Assembly (NCBI RefSeq): GCF_003391395.1
Contig: NZ_CP024190.1
Span: 248,001-312,000, forward strand
From: Mycobacterium marinum
GTDB taxonomy: Bacteria; Actinomycetota; Actinomycetes; Mycobacteriales; Mycobacteriaceae
Length of the DNA stretch: 64,000 bases
Reading direction: 5' to 3'
The stretch's first letter is position 1, and every line of letters begins with the position of its first letter. A program made the position numbers and the translations under genes. Positions 1-8,891 of this stretch are shown piece by piece. Under the pieces are notes generated by a model. It did no database searches, was not told the origin of the DNA, and saw nothing but the letters and a program-made list of their open reading frames with translations.

Positions 1-466
1 ACCGCATGGTTTGAATAGCGGCCCGAAACATCTTCTTGGACTTGGCCGCCAGGATCACCGGCTTGAGAATCGGTGGTGGAAAGTGTTCGAAAGCATCGCA
101 ACTGGTGAGCACCAGCGCGCCAAGACGCTCGGGATGATGCACCGCCACCAACTGTGCGACGACCCCACCGGTGTCGTTGCCTACCAGCACCACATCATGC
201 AGGTCCAGGGTTGCCAGCACATCGGCGACCAGGTCACCCACGCCGGTGATCGATCGGTCGGCATCCGGGCCCAATGCCCTCGAGTGTGCGCCAAGGGGCC
301 AGGTCGGCGCGAAGCAACGCAAGCCCCGCTCGGCAAGCCGTTCGCTGACCTGGCGCCACAGCTGGCCACCCATCAGGTACCCGTGCACGAACATGACCGG
401 TCTGCCGTGTTCGGGTCCGGTTACTTCGTAATGGATGGTTCCGGCGTTAATGTCGATCGTCGGCAT
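1..466 (-). CDS. alpha/beta hydrolase, N-terminal part (runs off the window)
   Basis: Only the first 155 residues or so are present; the 3' end lies outside the window. Reading from the ATG at 466, the protein begins MPTIDINAGTIHYEV, has the oxyanion-type motif VMFVHGYLMGG and then a nucleophile elbow GNDTGG. The elbow carries Asp where lipases and esterases have Ser. Asp nucleophiles are typical of epoxide hydrolases and haloalkane dehalogenases in this fold, so one of those activities is more likely than an ester hydrolase, but the substrate cannot be read from half a protein. The gene is divergent from the TetR gene at 527 with a gap of only 60 bp, so that regulator is the obvious candidate controller. 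Confidence 0.8.
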   Translation of the reverse strand, partial: MPTIDINAGTIHYEVTGPEHGRPVMFVHGYLMGGQLWRQVSERLAERGLRCFAPTWPLGAHSRALGPDADRSITGVGDLVADVLATLDLHDVVLVGNDTGGVVAQLVAVHHPERLGALVLTSCDAFEHFPPPILKPVILAAKSKKMFRAAIQTMR

Positions 467-490
467 GGATGACTCCCATTTCGATACACT

Positions 491-527
491 TACAAACACG
501 CTGCCGGTAACTTACCAACAGGTTGTA
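491..527. promoter_or_regulatory. possible TetR operator between divergent genes
   Basis: The 60-bp gap between the hydrolase and the TetR start holds TACAAAC at 491-497 and GGTTGTA at 521-527, an imperfect inverted pair. A shorter imperfect palindrome, TACCAACAGGTTGTA, ends at the TetR ATG. This suits autoregulation by the adjacent repressor, but the symmetry is weak. Confidence 0.3.
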
Positions 528-1132
528 TGGAAATCAAGAGACGCACGCAAGAGGAGCGCTCCGCGGCTACCCGCGAGGCGCTGATCACCGCTGCTCGCAA
601 GCTGTGGGGCAGTCGCGGCTATGCCGAGGTGGGGACGCCGGAGATCGCCGCGGAAGCCGGCGTCACCCGCGGCGCCATGTACCACCAATTCGCTGACAAG
701 GCGGCGCTATTCGGTGAGGTCGTCGAGGCGGTGGAACAGGACGTGATGACGCGGATGGCTACCTCGGTGGCTGCCTCGGGGGCGGCCACGCCCGCCGACG
801 CGATCCGTGCTGCCGTCGATGCCTGGCTGGAGGTGTCTGGCGATCCAGAGGTGCGCCAGTTGATCCTGTTGGACGCACCCGCGGTGCTCGGCTGGGCGGG
901 CTTCCGCGATGTCGCACAGCGCTACAGCCTGGGCATGACCGAGCAGTTGATCACCGAGGCCATCCGGGCGGGCCAGCTGGATCGCCACCCGGTGCGGCCA
1001 CTGGCCCATGTGTTGATCGGCGCGCTCGACGAGGCGGCAATGTTCATTGCGACGGCCGATGATCCCAAGCGTGCCCGCCGCGAGAGCCGACAGGTGTTGC
1101 GTCGGCTGATCGACGGCATGCTGAACGACTAG
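527..1132 (+). CDS. TetR/AcrR family transcriptional regulator
   Basis: A 201-residue protein of normal TetR length. The N-terminal helix-turn-helix spans about residues 10-55: it opens with RSAATREALITAARKLW, and the recognition region VTRGAMYHQFADKAALF is a classic TetR signature. The rest is an all-helical ligand-binding half (about 80-200) with no recognisable subfamily. It is transcribed away from the alpha/beta hydrolase that starts 60 bp upstream, so it probably represses that gene and itself. The effector is unknown. The ATG at 527 has no Shine-Dalgarno sequence close upstream. Confidence 0.9.
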   Translation: MEIKRRTQEERSAATREALITAARKLWGSRGYAEVGTPEIAAEAGVTRGAMYHQFADKAALFGEVVEAVEQDVMTRMATSVAASGAATPADAIRAAVDAWLEVSGDPEVRQLILLDAPAVLGWAGFRDVAQRYSLGMTEQLITEAIRAGQLDRHPVRPLAHVLIGALDEAAMFIATADDPKRARRESRQVLRRLIDGMLND

Positions 1133-1252
1133 CAGCTGGCATTCGGGCGCGCTCGGCCATTCCGGCCGATACCGGCCGCGGCGAACCACGGTCGCGCGCT
1201 GCACCCGGGTGGGTACGCTAGCCCGGATCATCGGCCCACCCTGGGGGAATCA

Positions 1253-1927
1253 ATGGCATTTCGAATCGGCATGAATATCGCGGCCTGGGTGCTGTGCGCC
1301 GGCGCGGTCGTGGGTGCGCCCCCGGTGCAGGCCGCACCCGGCGCCGTCTTGCCCCCGATCCCATCCACGGGTGGCGGGCCGATCATCGGTGGCGGTGATG
1401 AGGCTGCCCAGAGCCGCATCGCGCGACAACTCATGAGCGTGGGTAATGCCGACGTCCAAGAGGGTGATGGCGCGGACGCGGCCTCGTTCATCATGGACTC
1501 GGCGCGGGTGGCCGACTCACGCCTGGCTTCCGCGTTCGCCCCCCTGCAGCGCGCGTTGGGATGTCAGAAGGTCAACACGTCATTTGGGGCCCGTGCCTAC
1601 CGGCGCAGCGATGGCGGGTGGGGTGGCGCGATGCTCGTCATCGCCGAGAGCGCTACATCGGACATGCAGGCGCTGACCGGTTGCATCCGGTCCGTCTGGC
1701 CCGCGGCAACCGCCGGTGGATCCAACGCGATGTGCGCCCACGGATGGACCTATCCGACTTCAGGGCAAGACCACCGCCCTGAGACTTACCACATCCTGCT
1801 GGCCGGCACAGCCGCCGACTTCTGTGCCAAGTTCGACGAGGACTACGCAAATTTTCTGTGCCAAGTTCGACGAGGACTACGCAAATTTCGCCACCAACTG
1901 GCCGTGAGCACTCACCGCTGGTGGTAA
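1253..1927 (+). pseudogene. secreted hypothetical protein, C-terminus frameshifted by a 34-bp tandem duplication
   Basis: The reading frame gives 224 residues with a Sec signal peptide: MAFRIGMNIAAWVLCAGAVVG followed by a cleavage region near PVQAAPG (residues 25-30). The mature part is Gly/Pro-rich at first, then compact, with four cysteines (LGCQK, LTGCIR, AMCAHG and DFCAKF) that could form two disulfides. No family was recognised. Near the 3' end a 34-bp segment occurs twice in tandem. With one copy removed the protein would end CAKFDEDYANFATNWP and stop at 1907. With both copies it runs out of frame into a basic tail, LCQVRRGLRKFRHQ, and stops at 1927. Most of the domain is intact, so the product may still be made, but its native C-terminus is lost. 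An assembly error is the main alternative. Confidence 0.7.
1820..1888 (+). repeat. 34-bp perfect tandem duplication
   Basis: Bases 1820-1853 are repeated exactly at 1854-1887, with one further matching base. The unit starts TTCTGTGCCAAGTTCG. Because 34 is not a multiple of three, the duplication shifts the frame of the secreted protein that contains it. Zero divergence between the copies points to a very recent event. Confidence 0.95.
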
Positions 1928-2262
1928 GCCGTCCGAAGCGGCGGGGCGTTTCACGCATCGGGCGGGGAGTCCGCCGGCACCGCCGGGGTAATGCCCGTGG
2001 CCAGACCACATCGTCGACGTCTCACCTTGTTTGCTCTGGAATCAATGTCCAATGAATATCGTGGGTGCCAGGACGTCCAAGTATGGCCAGCTGGCGCGTT
2101 CGCTTCGTGGCCACCCGCACGCCGGTTAGCTGCAGGTTTGTCGAGGATCTGGACACGTCGCGGGAGTTCGCGGCTGCGGGTTACCGCAGCATAGGTATGC
2201 CTTCGTGCTATTCATCATGTCGCGCTATGCTCACCCAATGCTTTGCTCGGAGGTGATGTTCG
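1928..2262. other. intergenic stretch upstream of a TetR gene
   Basis: These 335 bases hold no convincing coding frame. The end nearest the next gene has a good Shine-Dalgarno sequence, CGGAGGTGAT, about 8 bases before the GTG at 2263. A TATGCT at about 2226 could be a -10 element. Nothing else was recognised. Confidence 0.5.
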
Positions 2263-2871
2263 GTGGCGCGTAGGCGCGGATGGAATGGAGCGCCGCCGGC
2301 CTCGGACGAAGAGGCATCACGGCGCATTGTCGACACGGCGGTGAGGCTGATCGCCGAGACCGGATCCGATGTCAGTCTCGCCCAGGTCGCAGCGTCTCTG
2401 GGGGTCATCAGGCAGACGGTCTACCGCTACTATCCGACCGCAGATGCGCTCATGCGCGCGGCGGCAATCGCATCGGTGGACGGCTTTCTTGATCGGCTCA
2501 CCGAAGCCGTGCGCGGCATGCGCGATCCCGCGGAGGCGATGGCCGAAGCGGTGATGTTTACGCTGCGCGACGTGGTGCGCACGCCCCATCTCGGCATTCT
2601 GATCGCGCAACCGTACGCCCACACACACCCGGAAAATCTCACCTCCGAAGAGGCACAGGTATTCGGGGTGCGGATGCTGGAGCGCTTCGACGTCGACTGG
2701 GCGGAGTATGGATTCGCCGACGAGTCGGCCAGGCACGACCTGGTGGAGTTCCTCCTGCGGGTGTTGCTGTCATTCTTTGTCGCGCCCAATGTGCCCAGCC
2801 GCTCCGATGATGAGCTGAAAAGCTTCATCAAGCGGTGGGTCGGCGGCGCCATCCTGGCGCAGAAGCGCTGA
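2263..2871 (+). CDS. TetR family transcriptional regulator
   Basis: A 202-residue TetR protein. The DNA-binding helices lie at about residues 17-65, with recognition segment VIRQTVYRYYPTADALM; the C-terminal half is helical and of unknown ligand class. The GTG start is preferred because the upstream in-frame ATG at 2254 stops after five codons, and because the Shine-Dalgarno sequence CGGAGGTG is well placed. It converges on the LpqC-like esterase gene with a 50-bp gap and has no divergent partner close by, so its target is not obvious from context. Confidence 0.9.
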   Translation: MARRRGWNGAPPASDEEASRRIVDTAVRLIAETGSDVSLAQVAASLGVIRQTVYRYYPTADALMRAAAIASVDGFLDRLTEAVRGMRDPAEAMAEAVMFTLRDVVRTPHLGILIAQPYAHTHPENLTSEEAQVFGVRMLERFDVDWAEYGFADESARHDLVEFLLRVLLSFFVAPNVPSRSDDELKSFIKRWVGGAILAQKR

Positions 2872-2921
2872 CCCGGGCTGCCAATGTGGCTACGGTGAGA
2901 AGCTAAGCGCTGTAAGCCTTT

Positions 2922-3902
2922 TCACAGGTGGGCCTGACTGAAGAACTGCCAGATGGTGGCGGTGGCGTCCAGCGCCGTCGACGGTGGCGAGATGCCGGCG
3001 ATCGTTTCCAGGACGGGTTTGGACCTGCCACCGGGCCACTGGTGGCCGGCTCCGGCCACCGAGATCAATGTGACCCTGCGTGCGTCGGCGCAGGAAGCGG
3101 ATTGGGTTGTCACGACTCCGGAAGTGGTTGAGGTCGGCGGTGCGCACGCATCAATGGCGCGCCAGGTGGCATTGACCGCGGCCGCTGAGGGGCCGTCGAC
3201 ACGCGCACTGCCGTCGAACGAGCGGGCCACGCCCGGCCCGCCGTTGTATGGGACGCGATCGTCGGCGGTGCCGTGGATTTGCAGCACCGATGTGGGCCGC
3301 GCGTGGGCGCAATCGGTCAGCAGCGTGCCGGCCACGGGAGCGATCGCCGCGAACTTGTCCGACTGGCAACCCAACCGAAGCGCCATGATGGCACCGGCCG
3401 ACATGCCGGTAGCGTAGACGCGTGCCGGATCGATCGGGGTCCGGCGCTGGATGGTCGCGACCATATCGGTGATGAATCCGACATCGTCGATGTCGAAGCT
3501 CTCCGGCGCGCCACAGCAGGTGCCGCCATTCCAGGCGCGCAGCACACCGTTGGGGTAGGCGACCACGAAACCGCCGCTGTCGGCCTGACTGTTCCAGTGG
3601 TAGTCGCGCTGGGCCTGCGCGCCATCACCAAAACCGCCGTGCAACATCACCACAAGGGGCGCCGCGCCGGTTAAGCCACGCGGACGGTACACCCGATAGA
3701 TCCGGAAAATCCCGCCCGAGTTGAGGATCTGAACCGACCGTCCGGCCGGGATCGGGAAATCGGGCGTTGCCGATAGCCGCGTGCCGACTACGCAGGTGTT
3801 GGCCAAGAAGATCAAGGCGGCCAGCAGGCACACGTTGACTACCCGAGCGCATCGAACCGCCACGGCCACATGGTGACACCCAGTCGCATACTTGACAAGC
3901 AT
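2922..3902 (-). CDS. lpqC: LpqC-like secreted esterase / polyhydroxybutyrate depolymerase family
   Basis: About 326 residues from the ATG at 3902. A basic N-terminus is followed by a hydrophobic segment, VVNVCLLAALIFLANTC, which is a signal peptide. The Cys at its end resembles a lipoprotein site, but LANTC is a poor lipobox. The catalytic fold shows VVMLHGGFGDG, a nucleophile elbow GMSAG in YATGMSAGAIMALRLG, an Asp region LQIHGTADDRVPYNG, and a late His in GAGHQWPGG. These are the esterase/PHB-depolymerase (LpqC) family marks. A much longer open frame runs back to 4310, but it covers the MarR gene and lacks a signal sequence at its start. The spacing of ACTAAT six bases before the ATG suggests a leaderless mRNA. 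It is divergent from the MarR regulator. Confidence 0.8.
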   Translation of the reverse strand: MLVKYATGCHHVAVAVRCARVVNVCLLAALIFLANTCVVGTRLSATPDFPIPAGRSVQILNSGGIFRIYRVYRPRGLTGAAPLVVMLHGGFGDGAQAQRDYHWNSQADSGGFVVAYPNGVLRAWNGGTCCGAPESFDIDDVGFITDMVATIQRRTPIDPARVYATGMSAGAIMALRLGCQSDKFAAIAPVAGTLLTDCAHARPTSVLQIHGTADDRVPYNGGPGVARSFDGSARVDGPSAAAVNATWRAIDACAPPTSTTSGVVTTQSASCADARRVTLISVAGAGHQWPGGRSKPVLETIAGISPPSTALDATATIWQFFSQAHL

Positions 3903-3938
3903 CTTGCCATTAGTGTCGTGAATGGCAGACTCGGTGTC

Positions 3939-4388
3939 ATGCGACGTGTTCTGGATGCGGCGTGGGAGCCCACGGTGCCGGCCCTGATGCAATTGGTCGC
4001 GGCCACAACGGCTCCCCGGTTGAGGTCGGCGTTCGCCGCGGCCGGACTCGATGGGATCCGGCCGGCACAAGCGATCGGCCTCGTTCCACTGGCCGGCGGG
4101 GGCCTGCACGCTTCGGACCTGGCCGACCGGCTTGGGGTGAGCAGGCAGGCGGTGGCCCAGGCGGTAACCGCACTGGAACGCCACGGGTATGTCCTGCGGG
4201 CGCCGGACCCGGCTGACGCTCGTGCGCGAATCATCGAGTTGACGCCACGCGGCCGCCAGGCGCTTCGGGTGATGCGCGCCAACGCGCTCGATGCCCAGCG
4301 GCGGTGGCAAAAGATCCTGGGACCGCGACGATTAGGCGAGCTTCGAGAGACGCTGCAGCTCCTGCTCGATGCGGAGGCCGGGGCGTAG
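3939..4388 (+). CDS. MarR family transcriptional regulator
   Basis: About 149 residues with a winged-helix core: the helix-turn-helix LHASDLADRLGVSRQAVAQAVTAL and the wing region RHGYVLRAPDPADARARII, which carries the DxRxR-type wing motif of MarR proteins. The family usually binds a palindrome between divergent genes and is released by small phenolic ligands. The esterase gene starts only 36 bp away on the other strand and is the likely target. A GTG at 3918 in the same frame would add seven residues; neither start has a clear Shine-Dalgarno sequence, so the exact N-terminus is uncertain. Confidence 0.85.
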   Translation: MRRVLDAAWEPTVPALMQLVAATTAPRLRSAFAAAGLDGIRPAQAIGLVPLAGGGLHASDLADRLGVSRQAVAQAVTALERHGYVLRAPDPADARARIIELTPRGRQALRVMRANALDAQRRWQKILGPRRLGELRETLQLLLDAEAGA

Positions 4389-4432
4389 GGGCCGCCGGTG
4401 CTGCGGCGCGAAGGCCGTGCCGGCCACCGGGT

Positions 4433-5239
4433 TCAATGAAACGCGTGACTCATCCGCCGCTTGAATGCCTCGTCGAGGCGCAGGTAGGTGCTGCGCAATG
4501 GGTGCCCGGGCCAGTCGTCGCCGATCAGCTCCGCCGGTAGCAATGGGTCGCGTTGGAGGTGGCGGACCACCGCGATCGACAAGGCGAACTGGTAGCTGGA
4601 ACGTTGCGCCGAAACGTCGCGGCTACTCCGGTCCAGTTCGGCATCCATCGCCTGGATGAGGGCCAGGGCATCGGCCGCCCACTCGTCGAGGGAAAACAGG
4701 CTGCTGGCCTTGTCGGCACTGATATCGGTGGCGGCGCCTTGAAAATGGATGCACTGGCGGTCCAGCACCGACCGGGAGATCGGAAGACGTTGCGGGTCAA
4801 GGTTATCCGGTCGCACCCAGACGCCTTCGCGCAACTCCGCGAGGTGCAGAGCCATGGCTGCCTTTCTGAGCTCGAGGCGATCGGCCGCGGAGCGGCGATC
4901 CAGCGAGACGACCGCCAGTTCCCAGGTTCGGTCCCAGGAGCCAACGGCTGTGTCGGCGATCCGGGACGCCTCGTCGACACGCTGCTGCCGCTCCAGCAGG
5001 TGCCCGGCGAGTGCATAGCTGCCTTCGCCGCTGGTCAGTTCGCCGCTGCTGACCATCCGCCACAGGCAGGTGCGGGCGGCGCCGTCGCTGATGCCGAACA
5101 GGGAGGCCACCGCCACCAGTTCGGCCACCGTGAGTCGGGCCTGGTCGGCGCCCAGCAATGCCGATGCGAGCACCGAACGTGCGCTGAGCGGCCGGTTGCC
5201 GATCAGCCGGCGTACTCGGGCCGCGGACTTCGGGGACAC
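4433..5239 (-). CDS. PaaX-family transcriptional regulator
   Basis: A 268-residue protein with the PaaX plan. An N-terminal winged helix (about 20-85) includes LTVAELVAVASLFGISDGAARTCLWRM, and a central and C-terminal domain carries SWDRTWELAVVSLD and the terminal region PLLPAELIGDDWPGHPLRSTYLRLDEAF that is typical of PaaX C-termini. The best-known member represses phenylacetate catabolism and is released by phenylacetyl-CoA. It lies head to head with a Rieske oxygenase, 59 bp apart, and probably controls it, which suggests an aromatic or acyl-CoA signal. No phenylacetate genes are visible here, so the effector remains open. Confidence 0.88.
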   Translation of the reverse strand: MSPKSAARVRRLIGNRPLSARSVLASALLGADQARLTVAELVAVASLFGISDGAARTCLWRMVSSGELTSGEGSYALAGHLLERQQRVDEASRIADTAVGSWDRTWELAVVSLDRRSAADRLELRKAAMALHLAELREGVWVRPDNLDPQRLPISRSVLDRQCIHFQGAATDISADKASSLFSLDEWAADALALIQAMDAELDRSSRDVSAQRSSYQFALSIAVVRHLQRDPLLPAELIGDDWPGHPLRSTYLRLDEAFKRRMSHAFH

Positions 5240-5262
5240 CTAACCTCCATATCACCGAATTG

Positions 5263-5299
5263 TTGACGCGTGATTTCTACGGTGTGATACTGGCATACG
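5263..5299 (+). promoter_or_regulatory. sigma70-type promoter giving a leaderless mRNA
   Basis: TTGACG at 5263-5268 and GATACT at 5286-5291 are separated by 17 bases. The predicted transcription start, about 7 bases past the -10, falls on the GTG at 5299. Leaderless GTG mRNAs are common in mycobacteria. The element lies in the gap shared with the PaaX gene. Confidence 0.7.
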
Positions 5300-6483
5300 T
5301 GAGCTCGCCGACGAAGCCGTTGGTTGCCGAGGATGCGGAGATCGTCCGGCGCGTCCTTGCCCATATCGATGCCGGGACCACCGACGAGGGCGAGGCTTGG
5401 CGCGAGCCGGTCGAAAACTACGTCAGTCCAGAGCGCTTCGCCGCCGAGTTACGGTTGCTGCGCGGCATGCCGAGTGTGTTCGTGCCGTCGGCCGCGATCC
5501 CGAACAAGGGCGATCACGTGGAACGGACCGCCTTCGGGGTGCCCCTGTTCGCGGTGCGCGGCGCCGACGGGCGAGCGCGGGTGTTCCGCAATGCCTGCCG
5601 GCATCGCGGCTTTGCTCTGGTGGAGAACGCCGGATGTTCTCATGCGCTGGTGTGCCGCTACCACGGTTGGATATACCGTCTGGACGGGTCGTTGTCGCAT
5701 GTCCCGCACGCGGAGGCCTTCCCCGACCTGGACATGTCCGCGCGTGGCTTGATCGAGGTGGAGAGCCACGAGGTGGACGGGCTCATCGTGATTGGTCCAC
5801 TCGACCCCGTGGACGCTGGCCTGATCGAGGACGAGGGAGCGATCGGCTGGCTGACCGACGGTAGCCCCTGGCGGGCGAAGCTCGTCCCGGCCGAGCGCCT
5901 GATTGTCGTGGAATCAATGCTGCGGGAGATCAATTGGAAGGTTCTCGTAGAGCAGTTCCTAGAGGGCTACCATATCCGGTCGACCCACAAAGACACGTTC
6001 TTTCCCGTCCAGTACGACGATCTCAATGTGGTGGAGGCATTCGGGCCCAACACTCGTATCACCTTCCCGTACCGCAATATTGAACGGCTCCGAGACCGTC
6101 CTGAGCACACCTGGACCACGGGTGCCAGGGTGACGTATCTGTATCAGCTGTTCCCCAACGTCATGTTGGCGACGTTCCCGGATGTGATCGCCATGGTCGT
6201 GATCGATCCGGTGAGCGTCGATCGCACCGCCGTGACCATCTATTCGATGGTCACCCCCGATGTCGCCGAGCGTGATTCGCTCGACGCGTCGAGCAACTTG
6301 GCCGGCGCGGGCAGCTTCATCGGGCAGGGCCTCTCCGAGGACAACGAGATGTCTGAGGGCGTTCAACGTGGCCTCGCCGCCGGGGCAAACGATTTCGTCG
6401 AGTTCGGTCGGCACGAGAGCGCGGTCGGACGTTTCCATGCCACCCTCGGTAGGCGGTTGGCTCGGTTGACCTCCGCCGGGTGA
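5299..6483 (+). CDS. Rieske [2Fe-2S] aromatic-ring-hydroxylating oxygenase, alpha subunit
   Basis: About 394 residues from the GTG at 5299. The Rieske cluster ligands are C100-R-H102 and C119-R-Y-H122 within NACRHRGFALVENAG and ALVCRYHGW. The catalytic domain shows INWKVLVEQFLEGYHIRSTH, where the two His of GYHIRSTH are the expected mononuclear iron ligands. The length and layout fit oxygenase alpha subunits and carnitine- or choline-type monooxygenases. No reductase or ferredoxin gene is next to it, so electrons must come from elsewhere. The open frame extends to 5260, but the promoter overlaps that extension and places the start at 5299. It is divergent from the PaaX gene, its likely repressor. 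Confidence 0.9.
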   Translation: MSSPTKPLVAEDAEIVRRVLAHIDAGTTDEGEAWREPVENYVSPERFAAELRLLRGMPSVFVPSAAIPNKGDHVERTAFGVPLFAVRGADGRARVFRNACRHRGFALVENAGCSHALVCRYHGWIYRLDGSLSHVPHAEAFPDLDMSARGLIEVESHEVDGLIVIGPLDPVDAGLIEDEGAIGWLTDGSPWRAKLVPAERLIVVESMLREINWKVLVEQFLEGYHIRSTHKDTFFPVQYDDLNVVEAFGPNTRITFPYRNIERLRDRPEHTWTTGARVTYLYQLFPNVMLATFPDVIAMVVIDPVSVDRTAVTIYSMVTPDVAERDSLDASSNLAGAGSFIGQGLSEDNEMSEGVQRGLAAGANDFVEFGRHESAVGRFHATLGRRLARLTSAG

Positions 6484-6511
6484 CGTTTCGAGGCGTCCGG
6501 GCCGAAGGCGG

Positions 6512-8881
6512 CTATCGTGGGCAACCGGAGGGTTCGCCGGAAAGCGATGAGAGTTCGGCAGGCGATTCCGGTGTGGCGTCCCATCGCGTCGGACTGCCCA
6601 TGGATGGCGGTGCGTCCGTGATGACGCTGGTGAAGGAGCGCAACCGCAGGCTGTTGCCCACCACGAACACGCTGGAGAACGCCATCGCGGCACCGGCGAG
6701 CATCGGATTGAGCAGACCGAAAGCGGCCAACGGGAGCGCGGCGACGTTGTAGCCGAAGGCCCAGAACAGGTTGGTCTTGATGGTGTTCAGGGTCCGCCGG
6801 GAGAGCCGGATCGCGTCTGCTGCGGCACGCAGGTCGCCGCGCACCAGGGTGAGATCGGCGGCCTCGATCGCCACATCGGCGCCGGTGCCCATCGCCAGTC
6901 CCAGATCCGCGGTGGCCAACGCGGCAGCGTCGTTGACGCCGTCGCCCACCATCGCGACGATCTTGCCTTCGGACTGCAGGCGCCTGACCGCGGCAACTTT
7001 GCCCGCTGGCAGTACATCGGCGATGACCTCGTCGATACCGATCTCGTCGGCGATGTGGCGCGCCACCGTGGGGTTGTCACCGGTTAGCAGCACCGGGGTT
7101 AGCCCCAGCCGCTTGAACTCCCGAATGGCCGCAGCGCTGGTGGGTTTGACGGTGTCGGCGATCACCAGGATGGCGCGCGCCCGACCGTCCCAACCCACCG
7201 CGACCGCCGTCTTGCCCTGGCTCTCGGCCCGATCCTTGGCCGCTGCCAGGTCCGGGTCGAGGTGCTGTGCCCAGTCCGCTAGCAGGCCGGCGCGTCCAAC
7301 GATGACGGCGTGCCCGTCGATAATGCCCCGAACCCCTTGACCTTCGGTGTTGGCGAAGTCCGCCGGCTCGGGCAGCGCGCCCAGTTCTGCCCTGGCGCTC
7401 TTGACGATTGCCGCCGCGATGGGGTGTTCGGAGGCGGCCTCGAGCCCGCCCGCGTAACGCAGCGCCGTTGCCCGGTCGGTGTCGGGCACGGTGATCACCT
7501 CGAGCAGGGTCATCTTGCCGGTCGTCACGGTTCCGGTCTTGTCCAGCACGATCGTGTCGACTCTGCGGGTGGACTCGAGCATTTCGGGCCCCTTGATGAG
7601 CACCCCCAGCGCGGCCGCGCGCCCGGTGCCGACCAGCAGTGCGGTCGGAGTCGCCAGTCCCAGCGCGCACGGGCAGGCGATGATGAGCACGGCCACCGCG
7701 GCGGTCAGCGCCGCGCTGACCGGATAGCCCGCGCCGAGCCACACACCCAGTGTGGTCACGGCGATGGCGATGACGATCGGCACGAATACCCCGGAGACGC
7801 GGTCGGCGAGCCGTTGCACGTCGGCTTTGCCCGATTGGGCGGCCTCGACGAGCTTGGCCATCTGCGCCAGCTGGGTGTGCTCACCGACCCGGGTGGCGCG
7901 CACCACGAGGCGCCCGCCGGCGTTTGTGGTGGCGCCGGTGACGGTGTCCCCCGGGCCGACCTCAACCGGGACGGACTCCCCGGTGAGCATCGACGCGTCC
8001 ACCGCCGAAGAGCCGGCGACGACGGTGCCGTCGGTGGCGATCTTTTCGCCCGGGCGCACCACGAACTCGTCGTCGACGGTGAGTTCTTGGACGGGGACCC
8101 GGATCTCGGCGCCGTTGCGCAATACCGCTACGTCTTTGGCGCCGAGCTCGAGTAGCGCCTGCAAGGCGGCGCCCGCGCGCCGCTTGGAGCGCTTCTCGAA
8201 ATACCGGCCCGCCAACACGAACGCGATCACCCCGGCGGCCACCTCGAGATAGATGTTGGATGCGCCGTCACCGGGTGTGATGGTCAGCTCGAAGGGGTGG
8301 CGCATCCCGGGTTCTCCGGCCGTACCCAGGAACAGGGCGTACAACGACCACAGGAACGCCGCGAGGGTCCCAACCGAGATCAAGGTGTCCATGGTGGCGG
8401 TGGCGTGTTTGAGATTGACCCACGCGGCTTGGTGGAAAGGTCGGCCCGCCCACACGATGACCGGCGCGGCCAGCGCCAGCGAGGCCCACTGCCAGTACCG
8501 GAACTGCAGGGCGGGCAGCATCGCCATCAGGATCACCGGGCCGGCCAGCACAATCGCGCCGACCAATCGACCGCGCAGCGACGCCAGCTCGGGGTCGACG
8601 CCGTGCGTGTCCGTTGTTGCCGCCGCCGCGGGCTGTTGCCGGTGCTGCGGCAAAGCCGCTGCGTAGCCGGCCTTCTCGACCTCGGTGATCAGGATCTGCG
8701 GGTCATACCCGGCCGGGGCAGTGACGGTGGCCCGCTCGGTCGCGTAGTTGACGGTCGCGCTGACCCCGTCGAGCTTGTTCAACTTCTTCTCGATGCGCAT
8801 CGCGCATGACGCGCAGGTCATCCCGGCGATGTCCAGCTCGACGTTGCTCAGTGTGGCCGGCAAACCGGTCGTCTCGGGCAT
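6512..8881 (-). CDS. copper-transporting P1B-type ATPase (CopA type)
   Basis: A 789-residue heavy-metal ATPase. An N-terminal HMA domain has GMTCASC (Cys 23 and 26). Membrane helices precede the actuator motif TGES (about 300-303). The membrane metal site is CPC at 403-405 in IIACPCALG, the phosphorylation site is DKTGT at about 447-451, and the nucleotide domain has SEHPIAAAI and the hinge GDGVNDAAAL. CPC plus HMA indicates Cu(I) export. By sequence it is not the CtpV ortholog and differs from the CtpA and CtpB genes later in the window. It is the last gene of a three-gene operon, 10 bp after the preceding gene, behind copper-type operators. Confidence 0.93.
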   Translation of the reverse strand: MPETTGLPATLSNVELDIAGMTCASCAMRIEKKLNKLDGVSATVNYATERATVTAPAGYDPQILITEVEKAGYAAALPQHRQQPAAAATTDTHGVDPELASLRGRLVGAIVLAGPVILMAMLPALQFRYWQWASLALAAPVIVWAGRPFHQAAWVNLKHATATMDTLISVGTLAAFLWSLYALFLGTAGEPGMRHPFELTITPGDGASNIYLEVAAGVIAFVLAGRYFEKRSKRRAGAALQALLELGAKDVAVLRNGAEIRVPVQELTVDDEFVVRPGEKIATDGTVVAGSSAVDASMLTGESVPVEVGPGDTVTGATTNAGGRLVVRATRVGEHTQLAQMAKLVEAAQSGKADVQRLADRVSGVFVPIVIAIAVTTLGVWLGAGYPVSAALTAAVAVLIIACPCALGLATPTALLVGTGRAAALGVLIKGPEMLESTRRVDTIVLDKTGTVTTGKMTLLEVITVPDTDRATALRYAGGLEAASEHPIAAAIVKSARAELGALPEPADFANTEGQGVRGIIDGHAVIVGRAGLLADWAQHLDPDLAAAKDRAESQGKTAVAVGWDGRARAILVIADTVKPTSAAAIREFKRLGLTPVLLTGDNPTVARHIADEIGIDEVIADVLPAGKVAAVRRLQSEGKIVAMVGDGVNDAAALATADLGLAMGTGADVAIEAADLTLVRGDLRAAADAIRLSRRTLNTIKTNLFWAFGYNVAALPLAAFGLLNPMLAGAAMAFSSVFVVGNSLRLRSFTSVITDAPPSMGSPTRWDATPESPAELSSLSGEPSGCPR

Positions 8882-8891
8882 GGTGTGCTCC

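Noticed and set aside
3903..4310. N-terminal extension of the LpqC-like frame
   Set aside because: It is antisense to the MarR gene and would bury the signal peptide inside the protein.
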